This document shows positions 35,230 through 45,942 of a stretch of DNA of 62,181 bases, piece by piece. A program made the translations under genes and the position numbers. The notes beneath the pieces were generated by a model. The model was not told the DNA's origin and did not search any database. It saw only the letters and a list, made by a program, of their open reading frames with translations. How positions within the stretch are numbered: position 1 is the stretch's first letter; each line of letters starts with the position of its first letter. This stretch comes from CAYWNA01 sp964459305 (GTDB lineage: Bacteria > Planctomycetota > Planctomycetia > Pirellulales > Pirellulaceae). The stretch lies in assembly GCA_964459305.1 (NCBI GenBank), contig CAYWNA010000050.1, positions 1 through 62,181 of the forward strand. The letters run 5' to 3'.

Positions 35230-36432
35230 TCAATCCGTCGCCTTCAGCCACGCTGCGACGCCTTGTTCGATGGTCTTTAGCTCGCCAAGAAACTCGCCGG
35301 TGATCTCCTCGGGCGGCAGGAAGATCGTGTTTGATCCTTCGATCCGTTGCGGCGGTACACGCACCGTGTCCTTCAACGGTTTGTAGCTGAACGCGACTTC
35401 GGGGATCTGTTCGCTCAGCGGGTAGTGCATAAACGACCAGCCGCCGCAGGGAAGTTGATTGTCCAGGAAAGTGAATACCGCGACGCGTTCGGCCACGCGA
35501 TAGGCTCGTTCGATCGTCTCTGAGTCATCCAAAGCATACTTGATCAGAACGCGCATAATCTCGCCGGCGCCCCAGCCAACTTTGCACTTCGAAGGCCACA
35601 GGAAAGTGTCCAACGGCATTCTGGACTCGAACTTCAGGAGCGCAAGAGCCGCATCCAAATACGGCCGCGCCTGCTCGTCACCTTCGCCCCAATCGCCTCG
35701 CATGACGTCGTAGAGCAACGCCAGGTAGGCCATGGCCGTGCCCTCTTGCCAGAACTCCTGCCTTGGGTCTTGCGTGTCGACGACTTTCGATATCTTCTCG
35801 CCGGGTTGCACATCGGTTACCAACTGGCCGTCCAGTGTCACTTGAGTGAACAACTTTCCGGCCGCCATTGGCTCGCGGTTGGCATCCACCCAGTGGCGCA
35901 CCCAATCGCCGACCGCTCGCGCCTCGTCGCGCATGTCCAACGCCACCATCAAGTGCCCGAAGAACGTTGTGTTTAGTGAGCCAATTATCGGCGGCTCTTC
36001 GACATTGTCAGGGTCGTCACCAATGAAATGGAAGCAGCCTCCGGACGGTTTATGTTGGTACTGCAGGATGCGATCCAGCACACGTGGTTGGCGGATCAGA
36101 GGATGGCCAATCCAAGCGGCCACCTTGCCGAACGTCAACGGACGATACACTCGCTGGAGGTCTTTGTACTCGCGACCTTCCTCGGGGAAATAGAAATCGC
36201 CGTTCTCTCGCAAAGCCTCCTTCCCGGCCCAGTCCAACATCCGTGCGAGGATGTCGTGGTCCACGTCCGTCGCGTACATGCCCCAAGCGGCCTTGTGCAT
36301 ATAGCTGACGCACCGCTCGCGCAGGATCGGTCCGTTGGGATCGATGCGCCCCACGAGGTATTCTCCGCCTTGACGCAATGCAATTCGCATCGCGCTCAGC
36401 AAGTGATCGGGATCCGTAATCCGCCAGTTCAT
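35230..36432 (-). CDS. Alpha/alpha-barrel-like protein of unknown function
   Basis: Protein of 400 residues with no signal peptide. Alternating helices and Gly/Trp-containing loops (QYQHKPSGGCFHF, LTFGKVAAWIGHP, KVGWGAGEIMRVLIKY, LPCGGWSFMHYPL) suggest an alpha/alpha toroid like those of glycoside hydrolases and terpene cyclase-like proteins; the exact family is not recognised. The gene starts one base after the DUF1080 stop codon, with AAGGAG inside the end of that gene. It is therefore the distal member of an operon with DUF1080 and Gfo/Idh/MocA genes. A carbohydrate-related role is inferred from that context. Confidence 0.65.
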   Translation of the reverse strand: MNWRITDPDHLLSAMRIALRQGGEYLVGRIDPNGPILRERCVSYMHKAAWGMYATDVDHDILARMLDWAGKEALRENGDFYFPEEGREYKDLQRVYRPLTFGKVAAWIGHPLIRQPRVLDRILQYQHKPSGGCFHFIGDDPDNVEEPPIIGSLNTTFFGHLMVALDMRDEARAVGDWVRHWVDANREPMAAGKLFTQVTLDGQLVTDVQPGEKISKVVDTQDPRQEFWQEGTAMAYLALLYDVMRGDWGEGDEQARPYLDAALALLKFESRMPLDTFLWPSKCKVGWGAGEIMRVLIKYALDDSETIERAYRVAERVAVFTFLDNQLPCGGWSFMHYPLSEQIPEVAFSYKPLKDTVRVPPQRIEGSNTIFLPPEEITGEFLGELKTIEQGVAAWLKATD

Positions 36433-36433
36433 G

Positions 36434-37135
36434 CTACTTCAACTCCTTGATACGTATGTTTCGGAAGAACACCTCGGCGCCGTAGTTGCCGTGCGCATGG
36501 AGGCCGATGTGGCCCTTCTCGTACTTCAGACCGGGATGATCCTGACCGTCCAGCGGCTCGACTTTATCAAGATCGGCATCAACGATCACAGCGCCGTTCA
36601 GTGTGACTCTTACATGGCGGCCGTCGCAGATAATCTCCTCGTCGTTCCATTGTCCGGCCGGTTTCAGGTGGCCTGTCTTCGCCGGAACCACGCCATAAAT
36701 GGAACCGTGATGTTGGTAGTTTTTCAACTTGATCGGATCGCCATCGTCGTAATAAGGGTCTTCCAACACCTGGATTTCCATGCCATACAAATGCGGCGCC
36801 CGGCTCATTTGCGCGCGAATGCCAATGCCGTTGTTGCCGCCCGGGTCCAGCTTGATCTGCAAGCGCAGAACGAAGTTGGCGTACTCTTTTTCCGTGAAGA
36901 TGTGGACCTTGCCGGTGTCCTTGCAGATGAGAATGCCGTCCTTGACATAGTAGCTGCTGGTGTCATCGTTCAGGCCCGCCCAGCCGGCAAGCGACTTGCC
37001 GTCGAAAAGCGGCACGAATCCCTCCGTAGCCTCTTTGGGGCATAGGCCAGATGGCGAAGCCGGTTTTGCGTCCTCCCCATAGGCGACGATCGAACCCATC
37101 AAAAACAAGAAGCCCGTCAGACACAACAAACGCAT
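36434..37135 (-). CDS. DUF1080 (3-keto-disaccharide hydrolase family) exported protein
   Basis: Protein of 233 residues; ATG at 37135 has AAGGAG ten bases upstream, and an upstream extension of 21 codons is unsupported. A signal peptide (about 1-20, LLCLTGFLFLMGSIVAYG) leads into the family core: EGFVPLFDGKSLAGWAG, GILICKDTG, YANFVLRLQIKLDPGGNNGI, YGMEIQVLED and the closing GHIGLHAHGNYGAEVFFRNI. The family is a LamG-like beta sandwich; some members hydrolyse 3-keto-glycosides, often beside Gfo/Idh/MocA oxidoreductases. Here such an oxidoreductase lies 130 bp upstream, which fits an oxidise-then-hydrolyse pathway. Confidence 0.88.
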   Translation of the reverse strand: MRLLCLTGFLFLMGSIVAYGEDAKPASPSGLCPKEATEGFVPLFDGKSLAGWAGLNDDTSSYYVKDGILICKDTGKVHIFTEKEYANFVLRLQIKLDPGGNNGIGIRAQMSRAPHLYGMEIQVLEDPYYDDGDPIKLKNYQHHGSIYGVVPAKTGHLKPAGQWNDEEIICDGRHVRVTLNGAVIVDADLDKVEPLDGQDHPGLKYEKGHIGLHAHGNYGAEVFFRNIRIKELK

Positions 37136-37265
37136 GGTGCTCTCCTTTGTAGATGACTGTGCAGCACGACATGGCAAGAACATGACTGGCAAGAACATTT
37201 CAGCCCTTTTTCATTTTCTAGCCAACTATATTCTTGCCTTCCTCCGCCTCTTGTTCTCCCATCGG

Positions 37266-38516
37266 CTACCCGTCTTGGATCTCACGCTTATCGGGATCAT
37301 AGATCTGACGTCGTCCCGTGTCGGACGCTTTGACGGCCATGATCACGGCCGCCGCGTGCTGCAGGCCGGCGTCGACCGGCGCGCGGCAAGTTCCGCGGTT
37401 GCGGATGCACTGGAGCCAGTCGAGGAAGTGGTCAGGCGTTTCGATCGGCTCGACCGGAGTCTCTTCCTTTGGCAACTCGCTGGGCTTGCCGCCACCAACG
37501 CGAGAGTAAGTCGGTTTTGTCCAAGGCGTCAAGCTCAAGGTGCCTTGATCGCCGAGGAACGAAATGTGATTGCCGCTGCTGTTGCCGTAGTTGGTCGTAA
37601 AGCTGACCATGAAGCCTTCGGGGTAGATCCATGTCGCCTGCACCTGGTCGGGGCACGTAAACTTGTGCTCGTCGATCCACGTGAACGTTCCATGCTGGCC
37701 TGTGGCGCTGGTCGGGAATTTCGCGCCGGTAATGTAGTGCAGCAGATCGACAAAGTGGCTGGCCAAGCCGGGTACAGGGCCATCGGAGAAATCACGATAG
37801 CCGTACCAGCCGCTGAACTTGTCGGCGCGGAACGGTTGGTCGGGCGCGTCCATCAGGAATTCCTTCCAGTCGACGTCCTCTTTCTTCACATCCTTCACGC
37901 GCGAATACCAATAGGGCCGCGTGCTGTTACGCGTCTGCTCGATTCGAGACAGTTTGCCGAACACACCGCTCTGGAACAACTCGCGGCAGCCGGTCGAGGT
38001 CGGAAGGCTGCGGACCTGAGTACCGATCTGGCAGACGACATCAGCCGCTTTCACTGCGTCGACCGCCCGCTTGACTCGTTCGAAACACATGCCCAACGGT
38101 TTCTCGCAATAGACGTCCTTGCCGGCCTTCGCCGTTGCCTCCAGGTGCGTGGTGTGTTGATGGTCGCACGAGGCGATCATCACGGCATCCAGGTCTTTCA
38201 CCGCCAGCAGGTCCTGGTAGGACGCGAACGCTTGAGCCGGCTGGCCGTACCATTCCTTCGCTTGCGCCGCAGCCTCTTCGCGACGCTGCTTCCACGGATC
38301 GGCCACGGCGATGATCTGACAGTTCTGTGACTCGCTGTGCTTTTGAACGCCGGGCATGTGGGCCCTTCGCCCGCGGCCCCCGCAGCCGATCACACCGATG
38401 GAAATACGATCGTTAGCACCCACAACGCGAGCGTAACTGCGAGCGGGCATCGCCAGCGCCGCCGCACCGACGGACGCCGTCCGGATGAATTGCCGACGAG
38501 ATTGAGACTGTGTCAT
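37266..38516 (-). CDS. Gfo/Idh/MocA-family oxidoreductase with Tat signal
   Basis: Protein of 416 residues. The N-terminus SRRQFIRTASVGAAALAMP is a twin-arginine signal. The Rossmann domain begins at about residue 39 with IGVIGCGGRGR and holds the NAD(P)-binding Gly loop. EKPLG at about 138-142 is the canonical EKP motif with the catalytic Lys; His at SHFVDLLHY fits the substrate domain. It probably oxidises a sugar or sugar derivative, likely in the periplasm given the signal. GGAGGA precedes ATG. It is the first gene of the minus-strand set with DUF1080 and the alpha/alpha-barrel protein. Confidence 0.88.
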   Translation of the reverse strand: MTQSQSRRQFIRTASVGAAALAMPARSYARVVGANDRISIGVIGCGGRGRRAHMPGVQKHSESQNCQIIAVADPWKQRREEAAAQAKEWYGQPAQAFASYQDLLAVKDLDAVMIASCDHQHTTHLEATAKAGKDVYCEKPLGMCFERVKRAVDAVKAADVVCQIGTQVRSLPTSTGCRELFQSGVFGKLSRIEQTRNSTRPYWYSRVKDVKKEDVDWKEFLMDAPDQPFRADKFSGWYGYRDFSDGPVPGLASHFVDLLHYITGAKFPTSATGQHGTFTWIDEHKFTCPDQVQATWIYPEGFMVSFTTNYGNSSGNHISFLGDQGTLSLTPWTKPTYSRVGGGKPSELPKEETPVEPIETPDHFLDWLQCIRNRGTCRAPVDAGLQHAAAVIMAVKASDTGRRQIYDPDKREIQDG

Positions 38517-38580
38517 AGTGTGTCCTCCGTCACCGAAGCCCCGATGATTCGACCTATACCATCCGCGGACAAGTCTGACC

Positions 38581-38646
38581 TGTAGCCGAACTCGCCAGAG
38601 TTTGGTTCTTCCCTACGCAGCCCAAAGTCTGGCGACTTCGGCTACA
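38581..38646. repeat. Dispersed palindrome family 1, copy B
   Basis: 25-nt arms 38581-38605 and 38622-38646 with a 16-nt loop. The arms mismatch at the same two internal positions as copy A (3195-3259). In plus orientation copy B corresponds to the reverse complement of copy A, including part of the loop. Confidence 0.88.
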
Positions 38647-38769
38647 TGCGGAAAAGTGTCAATCCTGGCCGCGGGTGGCATAATACCAGCCAGCAGGCGC
38701 TGGCCTTGCACTAGACAGCATACAGCACAAACGCGCGCCGCTCTACAATCCGTCTGCCGCATCTTCGGA

Positions 38770-38981
38770 TTTCGTATCAATCTTTCCACGTAATTTTCGT
38801 CTTTTTCGGGATGGTGCCGCCGGAGTTCAAGACGGTCTACAACATCTCCGACGCAACGACCGGCTTGATGGTGCTCTGCAACGTCCCAGCCCTACTGATC
38901 CTATCACCCGTCGTCCTCCGAGCCGCCAAGGACTACTTGCGCCGGCTAGACGCGGGCGAGATGCCCCGCGAGATGAAATGA
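38770..38981 (+). pseudogene. Relic of the 3' end of a sodium:alanine symporter (AGCS family)
   Basis: A short frame ending at the TGA at 38981 encodes FHVIFVFFGMVPPEFK, then VYNISDATTGLMVLCNVPAL and LILSPVVLRAAKDYLRR. This order (hydrophobic helix, VWN-D-NGLM-like loop, N-P-ALLLLS helix, KDY) matches the last two helices of amino acid carrier AGCS proteins. No upstream part of such a gene is present and no start with a ribosome site exists; an internal ATG at 38811 would give 56 residues. It is interpreted as the remnant of a deleted gene. Confidence 0.65.
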
Positions 38982-39025
38982 TCGAGTGCTCACTGACTCA
39001 ACCCTACAGTTGCATAGGAAGCGGC

Positions 39026-39170
39026 GTAGGACGGGTCTCCCGACCCGTCTTTCACCGTGAACAATGGTTCTTCTTCTGCTGTTTGTAGATCTCACATTTC
39101 GTGAGTTGTGTGAACATCCGGCTGAACACGATTTCGCGCTTGAATCGACGGGTCGGGAGACCTGTCCTAC
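39026..39170. repeat. Palindrome with GGTCTCCCGACC core
   Basis: 24-nt arms 39026-39049 and 39147-39170 with one mismatch, separated by 97 nt. Each arm contains a shorter self-complementary core (ACGGGT...ACCCGT). A related core occurs in the hairpin at 45696-45727. The surrounding 38982-39307 gap has no supported gene. Confidence 0.8.
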
Positions 39171-39307
39171 ATTTTTCTCTTGCAACGTCGGGGGCAACAT
39201 TCCTGGGGCACATCATTGCGTGTTGCCGGGACAGTTACGAAAGCGGAAGAATGGGGCCACTCGTTTGAAAGCCCAATCCGAAGCAGTACGCTAGTGAGTC
39301 GGCCCTT

Positions 39308-40669
<1,362 letters not shown>

Positions 40670-40778
40670 CCGAAATCTCCTCCTCGCCTACCACAAGAAG
40701 AAGCAAACCGACGAAATTGTTACAGCCAAAATTGCCAAATCTTGCGGGGAGGCGATCGGCGCGTACTCTGTGAACGGG

Positions 40779-41540
40779 CTACTCCCGTAACGCCGCGAAG
40801 AGAAACCGGATTTCATTGTCGATTTCGTCTTCGTCGGCAACGGTTTCCGCGATCTCCGCGCGCAACAGCTCGCCGAACCGCCGGCGAAGCCGATGGACGG
40901 CGACGCGCACCGCTCCTTCGGTCATCTCGAGGTCCTTGGCGAGGACGCCGTACGACTCGGCGGGCGGACCGCCGATCAGCAAATCCTTGAGTTTCTCGAA
41001 CAGCTCTGCCTGACCTTTCCGTGCGTACTGCTCGCGAAGATTCTGGTGAACCAGCTCGAGCAGCGCCAGAGCCCACTCGCGGTCGAAAGCGCTTTCCGGG
41101 GTACGTGTGTCTGCGGGTTCGGCCAGACAGCGATTCTCGCCTTGTGGGAAGTCGATCGAAAAATGGCGAATATCTCCGCCCCGTTTTTTTGCCTTACTGC
41201 GATCCCACTGGTTGGCCAGGAAATGCCTCATCGAGGCGAGCAGGAACGCACGAAACCTGCCTCGATCCGGCCGAAGACCGGCGAAGTCGTTCTTTTCGAG
41301 GAGCTGCGCGAAGAAGGCCTGCGTCAGATCCTGTGCGTCGGTGGCATTGTGCCCTTGCCGTCGAACGAACACGTAGAGCGGGTGCCAATACGCCTCGCAA
41401 AGAGCTGCCAGCGCCTCCTCCCGGTCCGGTGATGACTCCTGACCGGCAGCGAGAACCACCGACCACCTCGTCGTGTGAAAACGCGAACCGGCGCCTGCGG
41501 GAGGATTCTCGGCGGTTGCCCGTTCGTCAATTCGCGACAT
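40779..41540 (-). CDS. ECF-type sigma factor, kinase-associated
   Basis: Protein of 253 residues. Region 2 is clear (LCEAYWHPLYVFVRRQG, then DAQDLTQAFFAQLLEK with the DAxDLTQ core). Region 4 ends with a helix-turn-helix (LAKDLEMTEGAVRVAVHRLR). The RFHTTRWSVVL start and long loop between regions are typical of the planctomycete group paired with Ser/Thr kinases. No anti-sigma factor is seen; the downstream membrane kinase (109 bp) is the likely regulator. The start ATG has only a weak GGGG site. Confidence 0.9.
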   Translation of the reverse strand: MSRIDERATAENPPAGAGSRFHTTRWSVVLAAGQESSPDREEALAALCEAYWHPLYVFVRRQGHNATDAQDLTQAFFAQLLEKNDFAGLRPDRGRFRAFLLASMRHFLANQWDRSKAKKRGGDIRHFSIDFPQGENRCLAEPADTRTPESAFDREWALALLELVHQNLREQYARKGQAELFEKLKDLLIGGPPAESYGVLAKDLEMTEGAVRVAVHRLRRRFGELLRAEIAETVADEDEIDNEIRFLFAALRE

Positions 41541-42355
41541 CTGTGAAACCCCGCCTCCAAACAGTTAGCTGAGGGCGTCGGGGAATTGGGAGGGCGAAGC
41601 TCCTGCTGAGCCTGATTTCCGGCACCAACGCCCGGCTCGGCAGGAGCCTCGCCTTCCCGCAAACCGTGGATTCCAGCGTTTCCAATTCCCGGACACCTTC
41701 AGTTAGTTAGGATGGCGGAAAAGGTGAAAGACCAGAATCACCGCCTTGTTGAGAGCCAGTGGAAACACAGCCAACACTACCGCCCATGATAGCATGGGTC
41801 AACACGTTGACCAGCGGCGCAACAGATATCGGTCCGCCGCGCCGCTGGGTGCTTGGATCAGGAAACTCAGCTAATTTGGGCCTTCGGAACGAAAGGCCCT
41901 TCAAGCGACGGAGAATGCGGTCTCGTAGCTCCAGGTGATGCAACAACAATTTATCGCGCGGATTGCGGGCAGGCTAGATCGCAGCGGCTGGGAGTGTCAA
42001 ACCGCGTCCACTGACTCCACCCCCCGCGAGCAACTCGCCCGAACAGCGCAAGGTCGCTGATGAGGATCCGGACGTGGCGGCCATCTGCATCCTCGCCTGA
42101 CCCCAAGTGTCCGCAAATCCCAGTGGCTGTGACAAATCCACAACGCGAAGGAGCGAAGAACGCGGGAGTTTCCTTCTCTGCACTGCAAACGAGCAGAATT
42201 CGCGTATGGTGAGCGCATCCTCTAGACTTGAACAGGAGAAAACAGAGGAAACGGAGAAGCGTCTCGGCCTCCGTTGTCTCCGCTCCCTCCTGTCAGAGGT
42301 CCATGCAGCTTGGTTGTGGCCGCACGCCGCACCAAGCTCTTCGCTTCTGCATTGA
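41541..42355. other. 815-bp intergenic region
   Basis: It contains the family 3 palindrome at 41588-41658 and a degenerate inverted repeat at about 42229-42300 (ACAGGAGAAAACAGAGG... against ...CTCCGCTCCCTCCTGT). No coding frame shows family features or a ribosome site. Confidence 0.5.
41588..41658. repeat. Dispersed palindrome family 3, copy 2
   Basis: 25-nt arms 41588-41612 (GGGAGGGCGAAGCTCCTGCT...) and 41634-41658 (...GAGCCTCGCCTTCCC) with a 21-nt loop and a few mismatches. The left arm is identical, in reverse complement, to 35170-35194. Confidence 0.9.
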
Positions 42356-45300
42356 TCACTCGCCAAGGCAGAGGAGTTTTCCGTTCTTGAGGGATAGAAA
42401 CAGCTTGCCGTGGGCGGCTGCCATTCCGTCGAAGGTGGGTTCGGCTTTGAGTTTGGATTCCGAGATCAATTCGCCGTTGTCGGCGGAGTAGATGCGCAGG
42501 ACCGAATCGTGCGGGTCTGGGTTGGCCGGGTCTCTGGGGCGTCCCGTCTTCATTTCGATGGCCACGGCGTCTACCCAGCCGGCCAGGCAGAGTTTGTCGC
42601 CGGCTAGGACCATGGCTCGGGGTTGCAATTCTATGTCTTTCGACCAGGCGTCTCCGCTTTTGCGTCCACCCCTGGACGCAATCGTCGAACCCACGGGGAA
42701 GAACTCTTCCTTGTACCGCGTAAACTTCTGGTGCAGGTGGCCGTCCTGGTTGAACTCCTTGAACTTTCCCTTGCGGCGTTTCTTTAGCCCTGTGTACGGA
42801 CTTGCGACGCTGAACGACCGGTTTTCGTCGAAGGCGATGAGCTGGCCCTTTCCGCCCGTCGCCGACGACCAGCCCTGACGGTGGAACCAGGAGTTTTCGA
42901 GCAGGCCCGTGGCGGCTACGATGGGTCCGCGTCCCCTCGCCATCTTGAGGTTACTGTCGAAGCCGGTATTGCGCATGCTGATCGTCTTCCCGTCCGAGAC
43001 CAGGATGTCGGCCAGGAATCCCCACTGACCGTCGTTGCCCCAGTGGCCCGAGGCGAGCTTGCCATTCGACCGCTGCTCGCCCGTCCGGGCGTCCAGGCCG
43101 TACAGTCGAATGCCGCCGTCGAGGTTCGATGATTGTCCTGCGGCGAAATAGACCGTATCCTCCTGCACCAGCACGCTGCCGTGGATGCGCAATGGGGATT
43201 CGAGCCGGTCTTCGTGGCCGATCCTCCGCTCGATCTTCGATGTCTTGAAACGCCACGCCAACTTTCCGCTTTCCGCGTCAAGACAGTAAACCGATCCGTC
43301 ACCGCAACCGAAGATACAGAGACCCTTGTGTATCGTGGGCGGCGAGTCGATGGGGCCGCTGGCCAGATACTTCCACACCGGCTTGCCGTCCTTGATGTCC
43401 AGGCAGTGAACGGCATAGGCGTCCCGTTCGGCGACAAATACTTCTTGCGCCGCGATGACCGGGGCGGTGATCGTTCTGCCGATCTCGGCGCACCAGTTCA
43501 CGGCTGGCTCCGCGGGGATTTCGCACGCGGTAGAACCGCTGCGCGAGTTGTTGCCGCGGTAGGTAGGCCATTCGCCTGACGTCTGACGGCTGATGGCTGA
43601 ACGCTGAACGCTTTCAAAGGCTGGGCCCTTTTTAAGGGTCGGCGCAACCTCGATATCCTCCCACGAGTTCTTGTCCGAAAGCGCAAAGAACCCGTTGATC
43701 TTGCCCGAGCTGTAGCATTGACAAGTATCCGGCGGGACGTAGACGCATCCGTTGGCCGGCATGATTCCGTACTGGCAGAGACCGCGGACCCACCTGTGGG
43801 TCTCGTAGGTCTTGGTTTCCAGATCGACGACCTGGATGCCGCTGTGGCCGATCAGCAGATGCTGCTCGGTCGCCTTGTTGCGGTAGCAGCGATGGTGGTG
43901 CTGCGTGTGGGCGAAGGGTACCTGGTCGGTGATCTCGCCCGTATGGATCTCGATGCCGATCGCCGTCTTCGCATCGTTCAGGAACTCGGTTTTGGGTATG
44001 TTGATACCCGTCGTGACAATCCCGTCGTTGTTTCTGCGGCTTTCCCGCCAGATGGCCTTGGTCATGGGGACCGCCCATGCCTTGCCGCCTATCGCGAACA
44101 GGTCGCCGGGCGAGCCGAAACCGATCGCGCCCTTGTTCTCCCACAACTTCTCGCCCGACTCGATGGAGTAGGCACAGAGGCGGTTCCATTTCAAACACAT
44201 AATGACGTCGTCGTGGGCCACGACCGTGGGCGCGTAGCTGCGTATGAACACACCCTCTGTCTCGAACGACGACGCCCATCGCTCTCGGCCGGTCTTCGAG
44301 TCGAGACAGTAGAGCTGTTTGTTGTCGAGATAGAAGACGTTGTCATCCAGGGCACATAGTGATAGCGGGGCAGTATGCCGGAGATTGTCGCCGGTGACGG
44401 TCCACAGCCGCTTGCCGGTCTCGGCATCGTAGGCGACGATCGACTTGTCCGCTGTCGGATGTTCATACTCGGCCATTTCCCAGTAGCCAAAACACCCGTC
44501 CGCCTTCTCCATCAAGATTTGCGGATCGCCGATCACAGCCAGGAGCATCCCGTCGTGGTACACGAGTTCCTCGGTGTTGTCGGAGTCCTCGTAGGTCAGG
44601 AGGGTTTCGCCCGTGGCACCGTCGAGTTTCACGGTCGCCGCGCAGAGGCCCAGTGTGACGTAGACACTGTCGCCGACCGATACGAGACGCCGGGGAAGCT
44701 GTTTGGGCCCGGCGCGGAAGTTGTACAGGTGCGTCATCCAAGTGGGGATATCTCGCTTCCACAGCAGCTTGCCGTTGAACGCGTCGCGTGCGATCAGTTT
44801 CCAGCGGGGCGGCCGATGCACGATCGAAATGGAACCTTCGTCAAAGATATAGAACAGCCGACCGTTGCTGGAAGTCATGGCACTCATGCTTGCCAGCGCG
44901 TCGTGGTGGCGCGAACGTTTCGGTCCCGCGTACCACTGGACGTGGCGAAGACGGCGCACCCCCTTGTCCTTCGAGACCGCGTTGCCGGTCGAGTCGTACA
45001 GAAAGTGCGTCCACTGGTCGATATCGGCGGGCCAGGGCTTGCGGAAGAAGGTTTTTGTTTTGGGTTTCAGGTTTCGGGTTTCAGGGTCGAGTCGCATAGC
45101 GACACCACCGGGCACGAGCACTCTGGCGATCTCGTCACTTGCCACTTGGCACGCGCCACTTGTCACGATCAGGTTCACGATATTATCGCCGTAGGGCAGG
45201 TTCTTGCCGTCGTACTTCTCAGCGGAGACCAAACCGTAGAGGCCGAGCGAATCGATATGGACCTTGGCCTGTTGCACCTTGTCGGCATCCGTATCCAGGC

Positions 45301-45493
45301 CGCAAACGAGGAATCGGTCGCCAGCGTGCAGGGCGGACGTGGTCTTCCCGTCACCGCAGCCCAAGTGGACCACCACGCCTCCCTTGATCCCCGATGCCCG
45401 CAGAAGTTCCTCCGCCGGGGTGGCGGCCTGTATTGAATCGATTATTGTCAAAACAAACGACAGCGATATCAACGCGATCTTCCAGTGTCTCAT
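42356..45493 (-). CDS. Exported methyltransferase-like / PQQ beta-propeller fusion
   Basis: Protein of 1045 residues. ATG at 45493 has GAGAGGAAA upstream; the frame is open to 45859 but that extension overlaps a hairpin. A signal peptide (about 1-22, ISLSFVLTIIDSIQAA) leads to a small class I methyltransferase-like fold: VVVHLGCGDGKTT, then a later strand NIVNLIVTSG and VLVPGG. Afterwards a long PQQ-type propeller starts near residue 170 (DAFNGKLLWKRDIPTW, AYDAETGKRLWTVTG, CLDSKTGRERWASSF, CLDIKDGKPVWKY, CLDAESGKLAWRF). An export signal ahead of an SAM-binding fold is odd; the methyltransferase part may be non-catalytic. The function is unknown. Confidence 0.78.
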   Translation of the reverse strand: MRHWKIALISLSFVLTIIDSIQAATPAEELLRASGIKGGVVVHLGCGDGKTTSALHAGDRFLVCGLDTDADKVQQAKVHIDSLGLYGLVSAEKYDGKNLPYGDNIVNLIVTSGACQVASDEIARVLVPGGVAMRLDPETRNLKPKTKTFFRKPWPADIDQWTHFLYDSTGNAVSKDKGVRRLRHVQWYAGPKRSRHHDALASMSAMTSSNGRLFYIFDEGSISIVHRPPRWKLIARDAFNGKLLWKRDIPTWMTHLYNFRAGPKQLPRRLVSVGDSVYVTLGLCAATVKLDGATGETLLTYEDSDNTEELVYHDGMLLAVIGDPQILMEKADGCFGYWEMAEYEHPTADKSIVAYDAETGKRLWTVTGDNLRHTAPLSLCALDDNVFYLDNKQLYCLDSKTGRERWASSFETEGVFIRSYAPTVVAHDDVIMCLKWNRLCAYSIESGEKLWENKGAIGFGSPGDLFAIGGKAWAVPMTKAIWRESRRNNDGIVTTGINIPKTEFLNDAKTAIGIEIHTGEITDQVPFAHTQHHHRCYRNKATEQHLLIGHSGIQVVDLETKTYETHRWVRGLCQYGIMPANGCVYVPPDTCQCYSSGKINGFFALSDKNSWEDIEVAPTLKKGPAFESVQRSAISRQTSGEWPTYRGNNSRSGSTACEIPAEPAVNWCAEIGRTITAPVIAAQEVFVAERDAYAVHCLDIKDGKPVWKYLASGPIDSPPTIHKGLCIFGCGDGSVYCLDAESGKLAWRFKTSKIERRIGHEDRLESPLRIHGSVLVQEDTVYFAAGQSSNLDGGIRLYGLDARTGEQRSNGKLASGHWGNDGQWGFLADILVSDGKTISMRNTGFDSNLKMARGRGPIVAATGLLENSWFHRQGWSSATGGKGQLIAFDENRSFSVASPYTGLKKRRKGKFKEFNQDGHLHQKFTRYKEEFFPVGSTIASRGGRKSGDAWSKDIELQPRAMVLAGDKLCLAGWVDAVAIEMKTGRPRDPANPDPHDSVLRIYSADNGELISESKLKAEPTFDGMAAAHGKLFLSLKNGKLLCLGE

Positions 45494-45695
45494 CGTTTCC
45501 TCTCTTTCTGGCGATCTACATTCACAAAGCGTGTACTCATGGACGCAGTGTACAACACCGCACCCAATGATCCAACATTCCGCCACTTCTTGACAATGAC
45601 CATTGGCTGTCGGTCTCTCCTCCGGAAGGCGTGCGCTTCGTCTTGCGAATGCGGGAAAAATAACGTCGCTTTTTGCGTCGCGAAAGTGTGCACAT

Positions 45696-45727
45696 GTTGT
45701 GTCCCGGTCTCCCGACCGGGACACAAC
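45696..45727. repeat. Perfect 14-bp hairpin
   Basis: GTTGTGTCCCGGTC (45696-45709) pairs fully with GACCGGGACACAAC (45714-45727) across a TCCC loop. The core GGTCTCCCGACC is shared with the 39026-39170 palindrome. Confidence 0.95.
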
Positions 45728-45811
45728 GCTAGAAAACACCGAAGTTATTCTTCCCGCGTTCCTTACACTTCGTCCAGAGGAGGTGCCTTTCGAGCATTTG
45801 GTGGTCGCACA

Positions 45812-45865
45812 AATCCGTGTGACTCGATCCGTGTGCGCCCCGCAAATCGCTGCGCACACGGATCG
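45812..45865. repeat. Dispersed palindrome family 4, copy 2
   Basis: Perfect 13-bp arms CGATCCGTGTGCG (45825-45837) and CGCACACGGATCG (45853-45865), 15-nt loop. The left flank repeats ATCCGTGTGACTC, as in the related copy at 3402-3454. Confidence 0.85.
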
Positions 45866-45942
45866 AAGTTCTTGGAGGACTATTGGAGTGCTTGTTCAAA
45901 AGGGCCAACCAAGTGACATGAGTCGTACCAGCATTCCCGCCG

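Larger units (their letters stand above)
45494..45942. other. Intergenic region with two hairpins
   Basis: This 449-bp gap holds the perfect hairpin at 45696-45727 and the family 4 palindrome at 45812-45865. It has no supported gene. Confidence 0.5.

Noticed and set aside
45494..45859. Long N-terminal extension of the methyltransferase-PQQ protein
   Set aside because: The extension overlaps a perfect hairpin, has poor protein character and precedes an ATG with a strong site and signal peptide at 45493.
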